Of a stretch of 37,421 nt of DNA, positions 16,962 to 27,042 are shown piece by piece. The position numbers and the translations under genes are program-made. The notes under the pieces were generated by a model that searched no databases, was not told the origin of the DNA, and saw only the letters and a list, made by a program, of their open reading frames with translations. This DNA is from Treponema sp. (GTDB taxonomy: Bacteria > Spirochaetota > Spirochaetia > Treponematales > Treponemataceae): the NCBI RefSeq assembly GCF_024696245.1, contig NZ_JAILGZ010000042.1, forward strand, positions 1-37,421. The letters are read 5' to 3'. Numbering within the stretch: position 1 is the stretch's first letter; the number at the start of each line of letters is the position of its first letter.

Positions 16962-19430
16962 TCAGCCTACGCTTACCTCAAGGCTGACTTTATTTTTTCC
17001 AGGCTGTACTTTAACAAGAGTTCCGTCAACATCAGCACCGTCAGCAGTAATAGTTACGCTTCCTGTGTTGTTATTGTTCTTTACGTTGATGATGTATTCT
17101 ACACCACGGAATTTTCTTGTAATTACAGCAGTTTTTACGTGAGAAGGAAGACGAGGTTCTACTGTAAGACCTTCATATGAAGGACGGATACCTGCAATAT
17201 ACTGACTTAAAGCAAGCATGTTCCAGGCAGCAGTTCCTGTAAGCCAGCTGTTCTTTGCTTCTCCAAAGCGGCGGGCTTCCTTACCGGCAACCATCTGTGA
17301 ATATACATAAGGTTCTGTTCTGTGAATTTCACTGAATTCTTCTACATAAGCAGGAGCAATCTTCTTGTAGTGGGCAAAGGCATCATCTGCACGATTATTT
17401 ACAACTTCTCCAATGATTACCCATGGATTGTTGTGGCAGAAAATACCACCGTTTTCTTTGTATCCAGGTGGATAAGAAGAAACTTCACCCAGCTCTACGT
17501 GATAGTCCTGATAAGCTGGAGAAAGAATTACGATACCGTACTGTGAATCAAGGTACTTCTTAACTGAGTCCAGGGATTTTTCAGGATAGCCTTTATCTTT
17601 ACCGATTTTAGCCATTGTTCCGAAGCCCTGTGTTTCAATATAAATCTTTCCGTGTTCACATTCTTTTGAACCGATTTTGTTTCCTGCATCGTCATAAGCA
17701 CGGATATACCATTCACCGTCCCAGCCAGTTTTACAAATTTGTTCTTCCATCTGGCGGGCTGCATCTTCTGCAAACTTAGCTTCTGCTTCATCACCCTGAA
17801 GGCGGCACATTGCAGCGTAATCAGGTGTAACATAAACAAACATCTGTGCAATCATTACAGATTCTGCATTCTTACCTTCCTTGTTTGTACAAGTCTGGAA
17901 AGAATCGTTAGGGTTTGTAGAGAAACAGTTAAGGTTAAGACAGTCATTCCAGTCAGCACGGCCGATTAATGGAAGACCGTGTGGACCCTTGTGGGTTGTA
18001 ATGTATCTGTATGATCTCTTAAGGTGTTCAAACATTGTTGCAGTATTCTTTTCGTTGTTATCAAAAGGAACCTGCTGGTTAAGGAAGTCCTTGTCTCCTG
18101 TCTCACGGATATATCCGCCTACACCAAGAACGAGCCAGAGAGGGTCATCGTTAAAGTTAGAACCGATGTCAGCGTTTCCTCTTTTTGTAAGAGGCTGGAA
18201 CTGATGGTAAGCACTTCCGTCTTCAAACTGAGTAGAAGCTACGTCAAAGAGACGTTCACGAATTCTTTCTTTAGGAAGCTGATGAACTGCACCAAGCATA
18301 TCCTGAGAAGTATCACGGAATCCGATGCCACGGCCGATACCGCTTTCAAAGTAAGAAGCACTGCGGGCAAAGTTGTATGTAACAACACACTGATACTGAT
18401 TCCACAAAGCCATGCGGTCAAGTTTTTCGTCACCAGTTTTAAGGGTAAAGTTAGAAAGAGTAGCATCCCAGTATTTTCTAAGGGTTTCATATTCAGCAAG
18501 AACTTTTTCCTTTGAGTCAAAGCGCTTCTGGATTTCGTATGCCTTTTCCTTATTGATGATTCCGCTTGCTGTATTTGTGCGGAGGAGTTTATCAGAAGCT
18601 TTTTCTGAACTCCATTTTTTGTCTTCAGGATTTTCTACATAACCTAAAACAAATACAAATGATTTTTCTTCACCTGCTTTAAGTTCAACATTAATTCTAT
18701 GGCTGGCAACAGGAGACCATCCGTCTGCTACAGAGTTGCGGCTCTTTCCTTCTACAACTGACTGTGGCTTGTCATAACCGTTGTAAAGGCCAAGGAAGCT
18801 TTCCCTGTCTGAATCAAATCCGTCTACAGGAACATTTACACTGTAGAAGCTGAAGTGATTGCGGCGTTCACGGTATTCTGTCTTGTGGTAAATTGCACTG
18901 CCTTCAATTTCTACTTCACCAGTTGAATAATTGCGCTGGAAGTTTGTGCAGTCATCCTGTGCATTGTAAAGACACCATTCAACATAAGAAACAAGGCTTA
19001 CCTTTTTAGCTGCTGAAGATTCGTTCTTAAGGGTAACGAGTTCTACTTCGCAGTTAACACCGTTTGGAACCATGTAAAGAACTTCTGCACGAAGATTATT
19101 CTTTACTGAATTGATTTTTGTATAGCCAAAACCATGGCGGCATTCATAAGAATCAAGTTCTGTCTTACAAGGCTGCCATCCAGGATTCCAGATTGTATCT
19201 TCATCCTTGATATAAAAATAACGTCCATTTGTATCAAGGGGCACATCATTGTAACGATAACGGGTAATTCTTCTAAGGCGGGCATCAGTATAAAAAGCGT
19301 ATCCACCTGCAGTGTTGGAAATCAATGAAAAAAACTTTTCATTGCCAAGATAGTTAATCCACGGATATGGTGTGCGAGGAGTATTAATAACATACTCACG
19401 TGACGCATCATCAAAATTTCCGAATTTCAT
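16962..19430 (-). CDS. GH94 cellobiose phosphorylase
   Basis: 822 residues, the length of cellobiose phosphorylases; cellodextrin phosphorylases are longer. It converts cellobiose and phosphate to glucose-1-phosphate and glucose, saving one ATP. The N-terminus [15 protein letters not shown]...[11 protein letters not shown] is highly characteristic. The catalytic region [11 protein letters not shown] holds the general-acid Asp (about 496), and the C-terminal [14 protein letters not shown] barrel end is typical. There is no signal peptide, so it is cytoplasmic. A strong AGGAGG precedes ATG 19430. It lies 48 nt after GH95 and 16 nt before the esterase. Its presence implies uptake of intact cellobiose or cello-oligosaccharides. 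Confidence 0.95.
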   Translation of the reverse strand: MKFGNFDDASREYVINTPRTPYPWINYLGNEKFFSLISNTAGGYAFYTDARLRRITRYRYNDVPLDTNGRYFYIKDEDTIWNPGWQPCKTELDSYECRHGFGYTKINSVKNNLRAEVLYMVPNGVNCEVELVTLKNESSAAKKVSLVSYVEWCLYNAQDDCTNFQRNYSTGEVEIEGSAIYHKTEYRERRNHFSFYSVNVPVDGFDSDRESFLGLYNGYDKPQSVVEGKSRNSVADGWSPVASHRINVELKAGEEKSFVFVLGYVENPEDKKWSSEKASDKLLRTNTASGIINKEKAYEIQKRFDSKEKVLAEYETLRKYWDATLSNFTLKTGDEKLDRMALWNQYQCVVTYNFARSASYFESGIGRGIGFRDTSQDMLGAVHQLPKERIRERLFDVASTQFEDGSAYHQFQPLTKRGNADIGSNFNDDPLWLVLGVGGYIRETGDKDFLNQQVPFDNNEKNTATMFEHLKRSYRYITTHKGPHGLPLIGRADWNDCLNLNCFSTNPNDSFQTCTNKEGKNAESVMIAQMFVYVTPDYAAMCRLQGDEAEAKFAEDAARQMEEQICKTGWDGEWYIRAYDDAGNKIGSKECEHGKIYIETQGFGTMAKIGKDKGYPEKSLDSVKKYLDSQYGIVILSPAYQDYHVELGEVSSYPPGYKENGGIFCHNNPWVIIGEVVNNRADDAFAHYKKIAPAYVEEFSEIHRTEPYVYSQMVAGKEARRFGEAKNSWLTGTAAWNMLALSQYIAGIRPSYEGLTVEPRLPSHVKTAVITRKFRGVEYIINVKNNNNTGSVTITADGADVDGTLVKVQPGKNKVSLEVSVG

Positions 19431-19478
19431 AATATTTTCCTCCTGACTTCTTAAGATAATATTAAGAGTTCTAACATC

Positions 19479-21818
19479 TTATAATGATTCCAAAAAAGAA
19501 TCCAATGATATCTCATCATCTTTGTTAAAATTATAAAATTTTCCACTGTTATTGTAAGATATTCTCACTTTTCCGCCCTTTTTTGCCCTTATTCTGGCAT
19601 TTTTAAGCTTTAAATCCCTCCATTCCATGTCAATTATGTAAGCTCCCCTTACTTTTAAGCCCCTTATACTGCCACAGGTCCAGGACTGGGGAAGGCAGGG
19701 TAAAAGTTCAATACAGCTGCTTTCTTCATCATAAAAGGAACCACTGTGAACCAGCATTTCCGTTATGGCTGCCGTACCTCCAAAGTTTCCGTCAATCTGA
19801 TAGGGTGGACATACATTAAAAAGATTTTTATAAGTCAGTTTGTTAAAAAGAACATCCAGATATTTTTCTGCTTCTGCAGCTTTTTTAAATCTGGCAAAAA
19901 GACATACTGTCCAGGCACAGCTCCATCCTGTATGACCGCCGCCATTGGACAAACGTTCAAGAAGACTTTTTTCTGCAGCAGCCTTATATTTTTCTTCTCC
20001 CTTTTCAAAAAGAAGATGACCGGGATAGATTCCAAAAAGATGTGACACATGTCTATGGCCTGCTTCTGCTTCTTTAAAATCTTCACACCATTCCCTTAAC
20101 CTTCCGTCTTTTGTAAGACCATAAGGAAAAAGTTTTTCTATTGCAGATTCTGTCTCTTTTGCAAAGTCTTCATCAAGATTTAAAAGACCGGCAATTATTT
20201 TGTACTGGGTAAAGACTTCCCTGATGATGGACATATCCATAGTACCTGCCCTGGAGAGGCAGCACTTATTATTTGTCTCCGGATCAATAAAATTATTTTC
20301 AGGACTTATAGAAGGATTTGTTACAAGATAACCGTCTTTATCTTTCTGGAGAAAATCCATTAAAAATTCCACACAGCCTTTAAGGGCAGGATACATGTCT
20401 CTTAAAAATTCCATATCCCCTGTGTGAATGTAATGTTCCCATATATGAGTGCAAAGCCAGGCTCCCCCTAAAGGCCATAAAGCCCACTCACTGCTTCCAC
20501 CAGCAGGACTTGCCTTACGCCATAAATCACAATTGTGGTTTGCAGCCCAGCCCCGGCACTTCCACCTGTACTTTGCCACATCCCTTCCTGTTACTGAAAG
20601 TTCCTTTATTAAATCAAAAAGAGGAAGATGACATTCACTTAAGTTACAGACTTCTGCAGGCCAGTAATTCATCTCAAGATTTATGTTTGTTGTATAATTG
20701 CAGTTCCATGCAGGACGAATATCCTGATTCCAGATTCCCTGAAGATTTGCAGGCTGACTTCCCTGTCTTGAAGAAGAAATTAAAAGATAGCGGCCAAAGT
20801 TAAAGAAAAGAGGAGCCAGTTCCCTTGAAAAAACAGGAGAAGATTTATCTGAAAGTTTTTTTAATGCCAGCTGACTGTTTTCTCCCTTAAGTTCAAATTG
20901 AACTTTATTAAATAAAGAAGAAAAATCCTTTACATGTTCCTGGTAAAGTTCTTCATAAGAAAAAGCAGAAACTTTTTTATCCATTGTCCTGCAAAGTAAA
21001 TCGCAGTCCTTTCCCTGACTCCCGGCTTCCCTGGTAAAACCATTAAAGGAAGTTGCAGCAGTTAAATAAAGTTCTGCCCTGTCTGCTTTATTTACAAGAA
21101 TACTATCATGATCTTTTTTTACATGAGCATCATTTCCGTAAACCTTTACCCTTAGACAAGAGGTGTAATTCATACCCATTACATCATCATAAAGCACAGG
21201 CTCTTCATCAGGACCAAAAGTATTAGGACCGCTTACAGGAGCCTTTCCCCTTAAAATAAAATAAGCGGAATCAGAAGAATCTTCATTTACATTAAGCTGA
21301 TATTTTAATAATGAAGAAAGGCGGATTTTAAAACTAAGACCGGCAGCTTTACTGCAGTCAAGTTTAATAATAATTGCATCAGCAGGATGACTTGTAAATA
21401 TTTCTCTTGTATATAAAAGATTATCTGCTTTATAGCTGACACTGCACAAGGCCTTTTCTAAATCAAGGCTTCTTGAATAATCAGAAAAATTTTTATGACT
21501 GTCAGGAAAATCCAGAAAGATATCTCCTGCCGGTTCATAAAAACTGCTCCAGGGACCAAGAAGTTTTTGGTCTGCAATTTTCTGGGCCTGACTGTAGTGT
21601 CCCTGATTAATTAAAGACCTGACTTTATTTACAGCCTCTGAATAAATGTCTTCTTCTTTTTTTTGGGGAATACCACTCCAGAGACTGTCTTCATTAAACT
21701 GTATTCTTTCTCTTACAGGATCACCAAATACCATACAGCCCAGCCTTCCGTTTCCTAAAGGAAGGGCACTGGTCCATTCATCTGCAGGAGAAAAAAATTT
21801 CAGTTCATTATTTTTCAT
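19479..21818 (-). CDS. GH95 alpha-L-fucosidase-type glycoside hydrolase
   Basis: 779 residues, normal for GH95 catalytic units. The N-terminal beta domain starts at PADEWTSALPLGNGRLGCMVFG. The (alpha/alpha)6 domain has TTNINLEMNYWP (Asn378, Asn380), the acid region SISPENN (Glu507) and QIDGNFGGTAAITEML (Asp676), corresponding to the Asn/Asn/Glu/Asp set of GH95 inverting enzymes. No signal peptide, so cytoplasmic. GH95 removes alpha-1,2-L-fucose, for example from xyloglucan side chains, or alpha-L-galactose. The ATG at 21818 overlaps the GH3 end by 11 nt; upstream in-frame TTG, ATG and GTG codons (21833, 21830, 21827) are alternatives. Fucose versus galactose preference cannot be decided here. 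Confidence 0.92.
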   Translation of the reverse strand: MKNNELKFFSPADEWTSALPLGNGRLGCMVFGDPVRERIQFNEDSLWSGIPQKKEEDIYSEAVNKVRSLINQGHYSQAQKIADQKLLGPWSSFYEPAGDIFLDFPDSHKNFSDYSRSLDLEKALCSVSYKADNLLYTREIFTSHPADAIIIKLDCSKAAGLSFKIRLSSLLKYQLNVNEDSSDSAYFILRGKAPVSGPNTFGPDEEPVLYDDVMGMNYTSCLRVKVYGNDAHVKKDHDSILVNKADRAELYLTAATSFNGFTREAGSQGKDCDLLCRTMDKKVSAFSYEELYQEHVKDFSSLFNKVQFELKGENSQLALKKLSDKSSPVFSRELAPLFFNFGRYLLISSSRQGSQPANLQGIWNQDIRPAWNCNYTTNINLEMNYWPAEVCNLSECHLPLFDLIKELSVTGRDVAKYRWKCRGWAANHNCDLWRKASPAGGSSEWALWPLGGAWLCTHIWEHYIHTGDMEFLRDMYPALKGCVEFLMDFLQKDKDGYLVTNPSISPENNFIDPETNNKCCLSRAGTMDMSIIREVFTQYKIIAGLLNLDEDFAKETESAIEKLFPYGLTKDGRLREWCEDFKEAEAGHRHVSHLFGIYPGHLLFEKGEEKYKAAAEKSLLERLSNGGGHTGWSCAWTVCLFARFKKAAEAEKYLDVLFNKLTYKNLFNVCPPYQIDGNFGGTAAITEMLVHSGSFYDEESSCIELLPCLPQSWTCGSIRGLKVRGAYIIDMEWRDLKLKNARIRAKKGGKVRISYNNSGKFYNFNKDDEISLDSFLESL

Positions 21819-23949
21819 ATACTTCACCATCAAGGAATATTTCTTTTACAAGTCTCTTATCCCTTACAGAAGAAGCTGCAATAATTTCATAGGCACCTTC
21901 ATCTGTTTTCCAGCACATATAATCAGAATCAAAACGGGCGAAATCTTTTTTACTTAACTCAAGAACAATTCGTTTTCTTTCTCCTGCTTCAAGAAAAACT
22001 TTCTTAAAGGCCTTAAGTTCAATACTGCTGCGCTGACATGCAGGGGCAAGAGGAGAAATATAAAGCTCGACAGTTTCTTTTCCTGCCATGGAGCCTGTAT
22101 TTTCTACGTTAAGAATTATTTTAAAACGCTCACTGTCCACAGGAATTACTTCCATGTCTGAATACTCAAAGTTTGTGTAGGAAAGTCCGTGACCAAATGG
22201 AAAGAGAACATCTTTTTTATAAGTTTCAAAATATCTGTAACCGATAAAAATATCTTCACGATAATGTACGGTCTTTACATCTCCTTTAATGTCTCCAGGA
22301 AAGTCACCAAGACAATGAGCAGGACAGTCCAAAAGCTGACGGGGAATTGTATAGGAAAGTTTTCCGGAAGGATTTGTTTTTCCAAAGATAACTTCTGCAA
22401 GAGCCCTTCCCCCTTCCATGCCGTTATATGTTGTGGCAATCAGGGCAGAGGCAGAATCAATCCACTTAGTCATGTCTACTGCATTACCACTAAAAATTAC
22501 AGTTACAGTATCAGGTCTTTCTTTTAAAAGGCTGCACAAAAGTTCATCCTGACCGTAAGGTAATGTCATGTCATCCCTGTCAAAACCTTCACTGTCTATG
22601 CGGCAAGGTTCATCGTCCTTTGTAACACCAATGGCATTTGTTCCCATCTGAAATTTTGGATTGTAATGAGCACAGCCTCCCACATAGATAACGGCATCAC
22701 ATTCCCTGGCAAGCTTAAGGGCTTTATTCCTTAACTCCTCTGACTTAGCCGGATCCGGACTGTAACCCTTTTCATATTTAACCTTTATATTTCCACCGGC
22801 TTCCATTGCAATACCAAGAAGAGGTGTTATTTCGTAAAGGGATTTTATTTCTGCACTTCCTCCGGCATGGGACTGAAGTACATCAGCATTTTCTCCTATT
22901 ACGGCAATTGTTTTTATCTGAGCCTTATTAAGTGGAAGAATTTTTTTACCATTAAGTTCATCATTTTTAAGAAGGATTACTGACTCCCTTGCAATTTCAA
23001 GAGCCCTGGCCTGATGTTCAGGATTATTATAACTTCCTTCTTTTCTTGAAGAAGAAAAAATATGAACCTTATCCATAAGTCTGAGAATTCTTTTTATCTT
23101 ATCATCGATAACACTTTCAGAAACATGGCCGGCTTTTACTTCTTTAAGAAGGGGCTGGGCAAAACAATATTCATCAAAGGAATAAGTTACATTCATATCT
23201 ATATCAAGACCGGCCTCTGCAGCTGACTTAGCATCATGAACAGCACCCCAGTCACTGACAACTACACCGTCAAAATGCCAGTCACTTTTTAATATCTGTG
23301 TAAGAAGTCTTTTATTTGCACTGCAATGCAAACCTTCCCAGCGGTTATAGGCACACATAAGGGCATAGGCATCTCCCTCTTCTATAGCAGCCTTAAAAGC
23401 AGGAAGATAAATTTCGTAAAGGGCCCTGTCACTTACTTCTACATTTACTTCAAGACGTTCAGTCTCCTGATTGTTCAGGGCAAAATGTTTAACACAAACA
23501 GACACATCGTTTTCCTGAACACCCTTTATATAAGGAACACAAATTTTAGAAACAAGGTAAGGATCTTCGCTCATATATTCAAAATTTCTTCCGCACAAAG
23601 GAGAGCGCATTATATTAATGCCAGGACCAAGAATCATATCTTTACCACGACCACGGGCTTCTTCTCCAAGAACAGATCCGCACTTATATGCAAGATCAGG
23701 ATTCCAGGTAGAAGCAAGTGCTGTTCCACAAGGCAGGTAGCTTACAAAATCATCAGTATAGCCGTAAGGAATCCAGCTGGCATCAGGAAACTCAGTTCTT
23801 ACACCAAGAGGTCCGTCACTAAAATACAGGGGAGGAATATTTTTTTCTTTTACTCCTTCAGTTCTAAAAAGACCTGCACCATGTATCATTTTAATTTTTT
23901 CTTCCAGGGTCAGCTGACTTACAAGTTCATCAATTTCTTTTTCATTCAT
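21808..23949 (-). CDS. GH3 beta-glucosidase
   Basis: 713 residues. The (beta/alpha)8 domain contains SDGPLGVR, KHFALNNQE and the nucleophile Asp233 in GVVVSDWGAV; the alpha/beta sandwich follows (about 320-560, with FSGNAVDMTKW and TTYNGMEGGRALAEVIFG), then a C-terminal fibronectin-III-like domain (ENTGSMAGKETVELYISP). It removes terminal beta-glucose from oligosaccharides. No signal peptide, so probably cytoplasmic beside GH94 and GH95. GGAG lies 10 nt before ATG 23949. It is 21 nt after the upstream GH5 gene and overlaps GH95 by 11 nt. Beta-xylosidase activity is a less likely alternative. Confidence 0.95.
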   Translation of the reverse strand: MNEKEIDELVSQLTLEEKIKMIHGAGLFRTEGVKEKNIPPLYFSDGPLGVRTEFPDASWIPYGYTDDFVSYLPCGTALASTWNPDLAYKCGSVLGEEARGRGKDMILGPGINIMRSPLCGRNFEYMSEDPYLVSKICVPYIKGVQENDVSVCVKHFALNNQETERLEVNVEVSDRALYEIYLPAFKAAIEEGDAYALMCAYNRWEGLHCSANKRLLTQILKSDWHFDGVVVSDWGAVHDAKSAAEAGLDIDMNVTYSFDEYCFAQPLLKEVKAGHVSESVIDDKIKRILRLMDKVHIFSSSRKEGSYNNPEHQARALEIARESVILLKNDELNGKKILPLNKAQIKTIAVIGENADVLQSHAGGSAEIKSLYEITPLLGIAMEAGGNIKVKYEKGYSPDPAKSEELRNKALKLARECDAVIYVGGCAHYNPKFQMGTNAIGVTKDDEPCRIDSEGFDRDDMTLPYGQDELLCSLLKERPDTVTVIFSGNAVDMTKWIDSASALIATTYNGMEGGRALAEVIFGKTNPSGKLSYTIPRQLLDCPAHCLGDFPGDIKGDVKTVHYREDIFIGYRYFETYKKDVLFPFGHGLSYTNFEYSDMEVIPVDSERFKIILNVENTGSMAGKETVELYISPLAPACQRSSIELKAFKKVFLEAGERKRIVLELSKKDFARFDSDYMCWKTDEGAYEIIAASSVRDKRLVKEIFLDGEVYEK

Positions 23950-23970
23950 TTTTTCAATTCTCCGTTTTTT

Positions 23971-25038
23971 TTAGTTAAGGACCTGAGAATAGATTTTTCC
24001 AAATCCAAAAGGTGCCTTTCTGTTTACGTACTTTCCATTTTCCCAGAGGACAGGAACTACGTCATAATCATGACATATTTTTCTAACACTTTTAAGCCAG
24101 AGAATAACAGAATCATAATCTTTTGAATCAATACAGCCATATTCCCCTATTACAACAGGGATACCCTTATCAATATAAAATTCCTTAAGCTTTTCAAACT
24201 TAGATTTTAATTCAGCAAAATCTTTTTCATCACCCCATTTTTCTGCATACCAGTATTCATTGTTTTTATCCATGCTGATGGTAAAGGCACTTGGAGTATA
24301 GTAATGAAGGCTGAGCATAAGCCTGTCCTTTACAGAATCAGAAGGAAGCTTAAAACGGGAATCGCAGCTTGCATCTACATCAGTCCAGTAACCGGAAACC
24401 ATAATTAATCTGTCTGAATTTTTACCGCCGCTCTTTCTTACAATATCTACAAAAGCCTGATTCAGAATATTAAGCTGATGGTAGCTGTCATCTGTCCAGC
24501 CGTCAAAGCCTACTTCATTCATGGCTTCAAAAATAAGATTATGACTGTAGTCCTTAAAGTTTTCACAAATCTGAGTCCATACTTTTTTATAACGGTCCAG
24601 CCTTACTTCATAAGGGATTTCCTTTTTCTGAATCCAGCTTGTTTTACTTGTTCCCCCGTCGTGATGAAGATTAATAATTACATGCATATCTTCACTGATA
24701 ATCCAGGAAACAACTTCACTAACCCTGTCCATCCATTTTTTATCGATTGTATAATCTTCTGTAAGGGCCATGTGTTCAGCCCAGGTTACAGGAAGCCTTA
24801 TGGTTTTAAATCCAGACTTCTTTAAAAATTTTATATAGTCCCTGCTTATTACGGGATTACCCCAGCAGGTCTCATCACTGCCGCTTCCGTCAGCATCTGT
24901 AATTACATCAAGACTGTTACCGATATTTATTCCGTCACCAAGGTCAGCAGCTGTCTTATGAGGAAATGAATTAAGACTGGCACAGGAAGTAATTAACATA
25001 ATCAATGGCAGATAAAAAAAGGACCGGCATATTTTCAT
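23971..25038 (-). CDS. GH5 endoglucanase-like lipoprotein (fourth of four GH5 genes)
   Basis: 355 residues. A signal with lipobox LITSC (Cys19) is followed almost directly by a GH5 (beta/alpha)8 domain, most like subfamily 4 (GINIGNSLD, ETCWGNPV, IRLPVTWAEH, NLHHDGG). Acid/base Glu175 is in FEAMNEV and nucleophile Glu299 in IGEYG; the barrel-end Trp332 (LWENG) is present. It cleaves internal beta-1,4-glucan bonds of cellulose, mixed-linkage glucan or xyloglucan, probably from the cell surface. There is almost no linker between lipid anchor and catalytic domain. The ATG at 25038 has no obvious ribosome site. The 79-nt gap upstream carries 12-bp direct repeats. Confidence 0.9.
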   Translation of the reverse strand: MKICRSFFYLPLIMLITSCASLNSFPHKTAADLGDGINIGNSLDVITDADGSGSDETCWGNPVISRDYIKFLKKSGFKTIRLPVTWAEHMALTEDYTIDKKWMDRVSEVVSWIISEDMHVIINLHHDGGTSKTSWIQKKEIPYEVRLDRYKKVWTQICENFKDYSHNLIFEAMNEVGFDGWTDDSYHQLNILNQAFVDIVRKSGGKNSDRLIMVSGYWTDVDASCDSRFKLPSDSVKDRLMLSLHYYTPSAFTISMDKNNEYWYAEKWGDEKDFAELKSKFEKLKEFYIDKGIPVVIGEYGCIDSKDYDSVILWLKSVRKICHDYDVVPVLWENGKYVNRKAPFGFGKIYSQVLN

Positions 25039-25080
25039 GCTACAAAGATAGCACTATATACCGGCCTAAAAAATCAGATA

Positions 25081-25111
25081 AATTTCTAGTCTTTTCTTTA
25101 ATTTTTAGTCT
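25081..25111. repeat. Two 12-bp direct repeats in the gap between GH5 genes
   Basis: AATTTCTAGTCT (25081-25092) and AATTTTTAGTCT (25100-25111) differ at one base and are spaced 19 bp start to start. They lie 43-73 nt upstream of the fourth GH5 start. They could be tandem regulator sites or chance in AT-rich DNA. Confidence 0.4.
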
Positions 25112-25117
25112 ATTTTT

Positions 25118-27022
25118 CTACTGGGCAGCTGCAATTATTGCAGGTACAAGGTCCGTGCAATGAGAATAAATCTCTCCTGTAGACCTGTTGAATAACCCTG
25201 AATTTTCTGACCCGGAACCAGAAGCACCATTATCCCATACAATAGGAACAAGTCCGTGATCATGAGCTGAATCAATCATGTATTCCATATAAGCCTGTCT
25301 GTAACTTTCATAACCAGACTGATATGTTGCACCACACTCTCCTATAATTACAGGAATATTATTATCAACATAAGTTTCCTTTAATGACTGGAAAAGACTG
25401 TCTATATCTTCTTCCTGTCCATAGTCAGAAACCTCATAACCAAGACTGCTTGCACCACTGCCCCAGTAATTAATTGTAGCATTAAGACAGAAGTCATTAG
25501 GGTCATAATAATGCACGGTAACCATAATTTTATTTGTAAGAACATCATTTGGTTTTACAAAATTGTTTATAGTTAAAGAAGGATTTGTAACATAACCCGG
25601 ACATGAAACATAGTTTGCAGCACCTGCATTACGGATTGCATAAAGACAAACCTGGTTCCAGCTGTTAAGGATGTCATACTGTTTTGTAGAAGAATTACTG
25701 TAGTTTTCTCCCCAGCCCCATCCACCGTCATGGATTTCATTCATGGTTTCAAAAATTACCCAGTCTTCCGTACCGGCAAACTTACTTGCAATCTGATACC
25801 AGAGGGCATAAAGCTCTTCCTTTATCTGAGTATCTTTTTCTTCATCATAAGTTCCGGCATTATAGGTAGAACCGGACACAGTAACACCCGCTGCATCTTT
25901 TATAGAAAGCCACCAGGCACTGTCTGCTCCATCATGGTGAATGTTGATTATTGCTTTAAGTCCGGCATTCTTTGCATAGCCTGCAACTTCATAAACACGG
26001 TCAAGCCAGGTAGAATCAATTGTATAATCCGGAGAAGAACCTATGTGTCCCAGCCAGGTTACAGGAATACGGATTGTTTTAAAACCAGCCTCTGCAACAG
26101 CAGTAATTAAAGTCTGGGTTACTGCCGGATTACCCCAGGCTGTTTCTGAACTTACTCCTGATGAATAGGAATCCAGGGCATTACCAAGATTCCAGCCAAC
26201 ATTCATTGCTTCTGCAAAAGACATAAGGGTAGCAGTATCAACGCTGTCACTTGAATCAAAGGTGTAAGTAAAATTTTCATCGTATTCAATTTCTGTCTCT
26301 GTTTCATCTTCGGAAGTCTGCTTTATAGTATTTGTAATGGTAAGCCCTGTAACTTCAACTTCAGAAGAAATAGAAGAATCAATGGCAGACTGAAAAATAA
26401 ATTTTACATAAACATAAGTTGATGCAGCTCCTGCTGTAACTTCATCAGAAAAAGAAGCTCCGTCACTTATACCTGAATCAGCCCATATCTGTCCCCAGTA
26501 AGAAGAATCCAGATTTGACTGAACTCCCATCTGCTTAAAATTGGAAGCCCCGCTTACACTGGCAGAAATTGCAATAAGGTCCCCTGCATCTACATCCATT
26601 TCTACATTGTATTCAAGTATAATTGAATCAGTACCACTGCCAGTTGAATCTTCACAAGTAACACTTACAAGATACCATCCTGCATAAAGAGTAATATCAG
26701 CACTTATTCCTTGAGAAAAATCATAAACTTCACTAAGAGCTTCATCAGAATACCAGCCTTTAAAAACATAGTTATCCCTTGATGGAGCAGAAGGTTCACT
26801 TGCACACTCACCTTCACTTACAGTCTGACTTGAAACAGAAGAGCCCCCATTAGAAACAAAAGTTACTGTATACTCCGAAGTTTCGTCCTCATTGCCGTTA
26901 ACTTCCTCTTCCTGATTAGCAGAAGAACTTTCTGAATCTCCGGATGAACATGACAGAGGAAGTAAAAGGCTCACTGTCATAAAAGCAAAAAGAAGAGCCT
27001 TTAACCAGATAATTTTTTTCAT
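25118..27022 (-). CDS. GH5 endoglucanase-like lipoprotein with InlB-type repeat (third GH5)
   Basis: 634 residues. Signal and lipobox LPLSC (Cys25); an acidic Ser/Glu-rich spacer (26-50); one Listeria-Bacteroides (InlB B-type) repeat (about 51-117, ending LYAGW); a beta-rich module that may bind carbohydrate (about 118-235); a Glu/Thr linker; then GH5 (about 262-634). Catalytic residues: Glu429 in FETMNEI and Glu562 in IGECG; HHDG and WDNG are also present. Start chosen at ATG 27022 with GGAGG close upstream; longer reading from 27097 would run into the preceding gene and hide the signal peptide. It lies 20 nt after the second GH5 gene. Function as for its paralogues, with an extra module projecting it from the surface. 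Confidence 0.92.
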   Translation of the reverse strand: MKKIIWLKALLFAFMTVSLLLPLSCSSGDSESSSANQEEEVNGNEDETSEYTVTFVSNGGSSVSSQTVSEGECASEPSAPSRDNYVFKGWYSDEALSEVYDFSQGISADITLYAGWYLVSVTCEDSTGSGTDSIILEYNVEMDVDAGDLIAISASVSGASNFKQMGVQSNLDSSYWGQIWADSGISDGASFSDEVTAGAASTYVYVKFIFQSAIDSSISSEVEVTGLTITNTIKQTSEDETETEIEYDENFTYTFDSSDSVDTATLMSFAEAMNVGWNLGNALDSYSSGVSSETAWGNPAVTQTLITAVAEAGFKTIRIPVTWLGHIGSSPDYTIDSTWLDRVYEVAGYAKNAGLKAIINIHHDGADSAWWLSIKDAAGVTVSGSTYNAGTYDEEKDTQIKEELYALWYQIASKFAGTEDWVIFETMNEIHDGGWGWGENYSNSSTKQYDILNSWNQVCLYAIRNAGAANYVSCPGYVTNPSLTINNFVKPNDVLTNKIMVTVHYYDPNDFCLNATINYWGSGASSLGYEVSDYGQEEDIDSLFQSLKETYVDNNIPVIIGECGATYQSGYESYRQAYMEYMIDSAHDHGLVPIVWDNGASGSGSENSGLFNRSTGEIYSHCTDLVPAIIAAAQ

Positions 27023-27042
27023 ATAACCTCCGTATAAAAAAA

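Noticed and set aside
19450-19466. CTTAA/TTAAG dyad before the cellobiose phosphorylase gene, as an operator
   Set aside because: It has only five base pairs, in AT-rich DNA inside an apparent operon; too weak to call.
23326-24126. Plus-strand open frame of 266 codons opposite the GH3 and GH5 genes
   Set aside because: It crosses the boundary of two well-supported minus-strand genes and shows a shadow-type composition.
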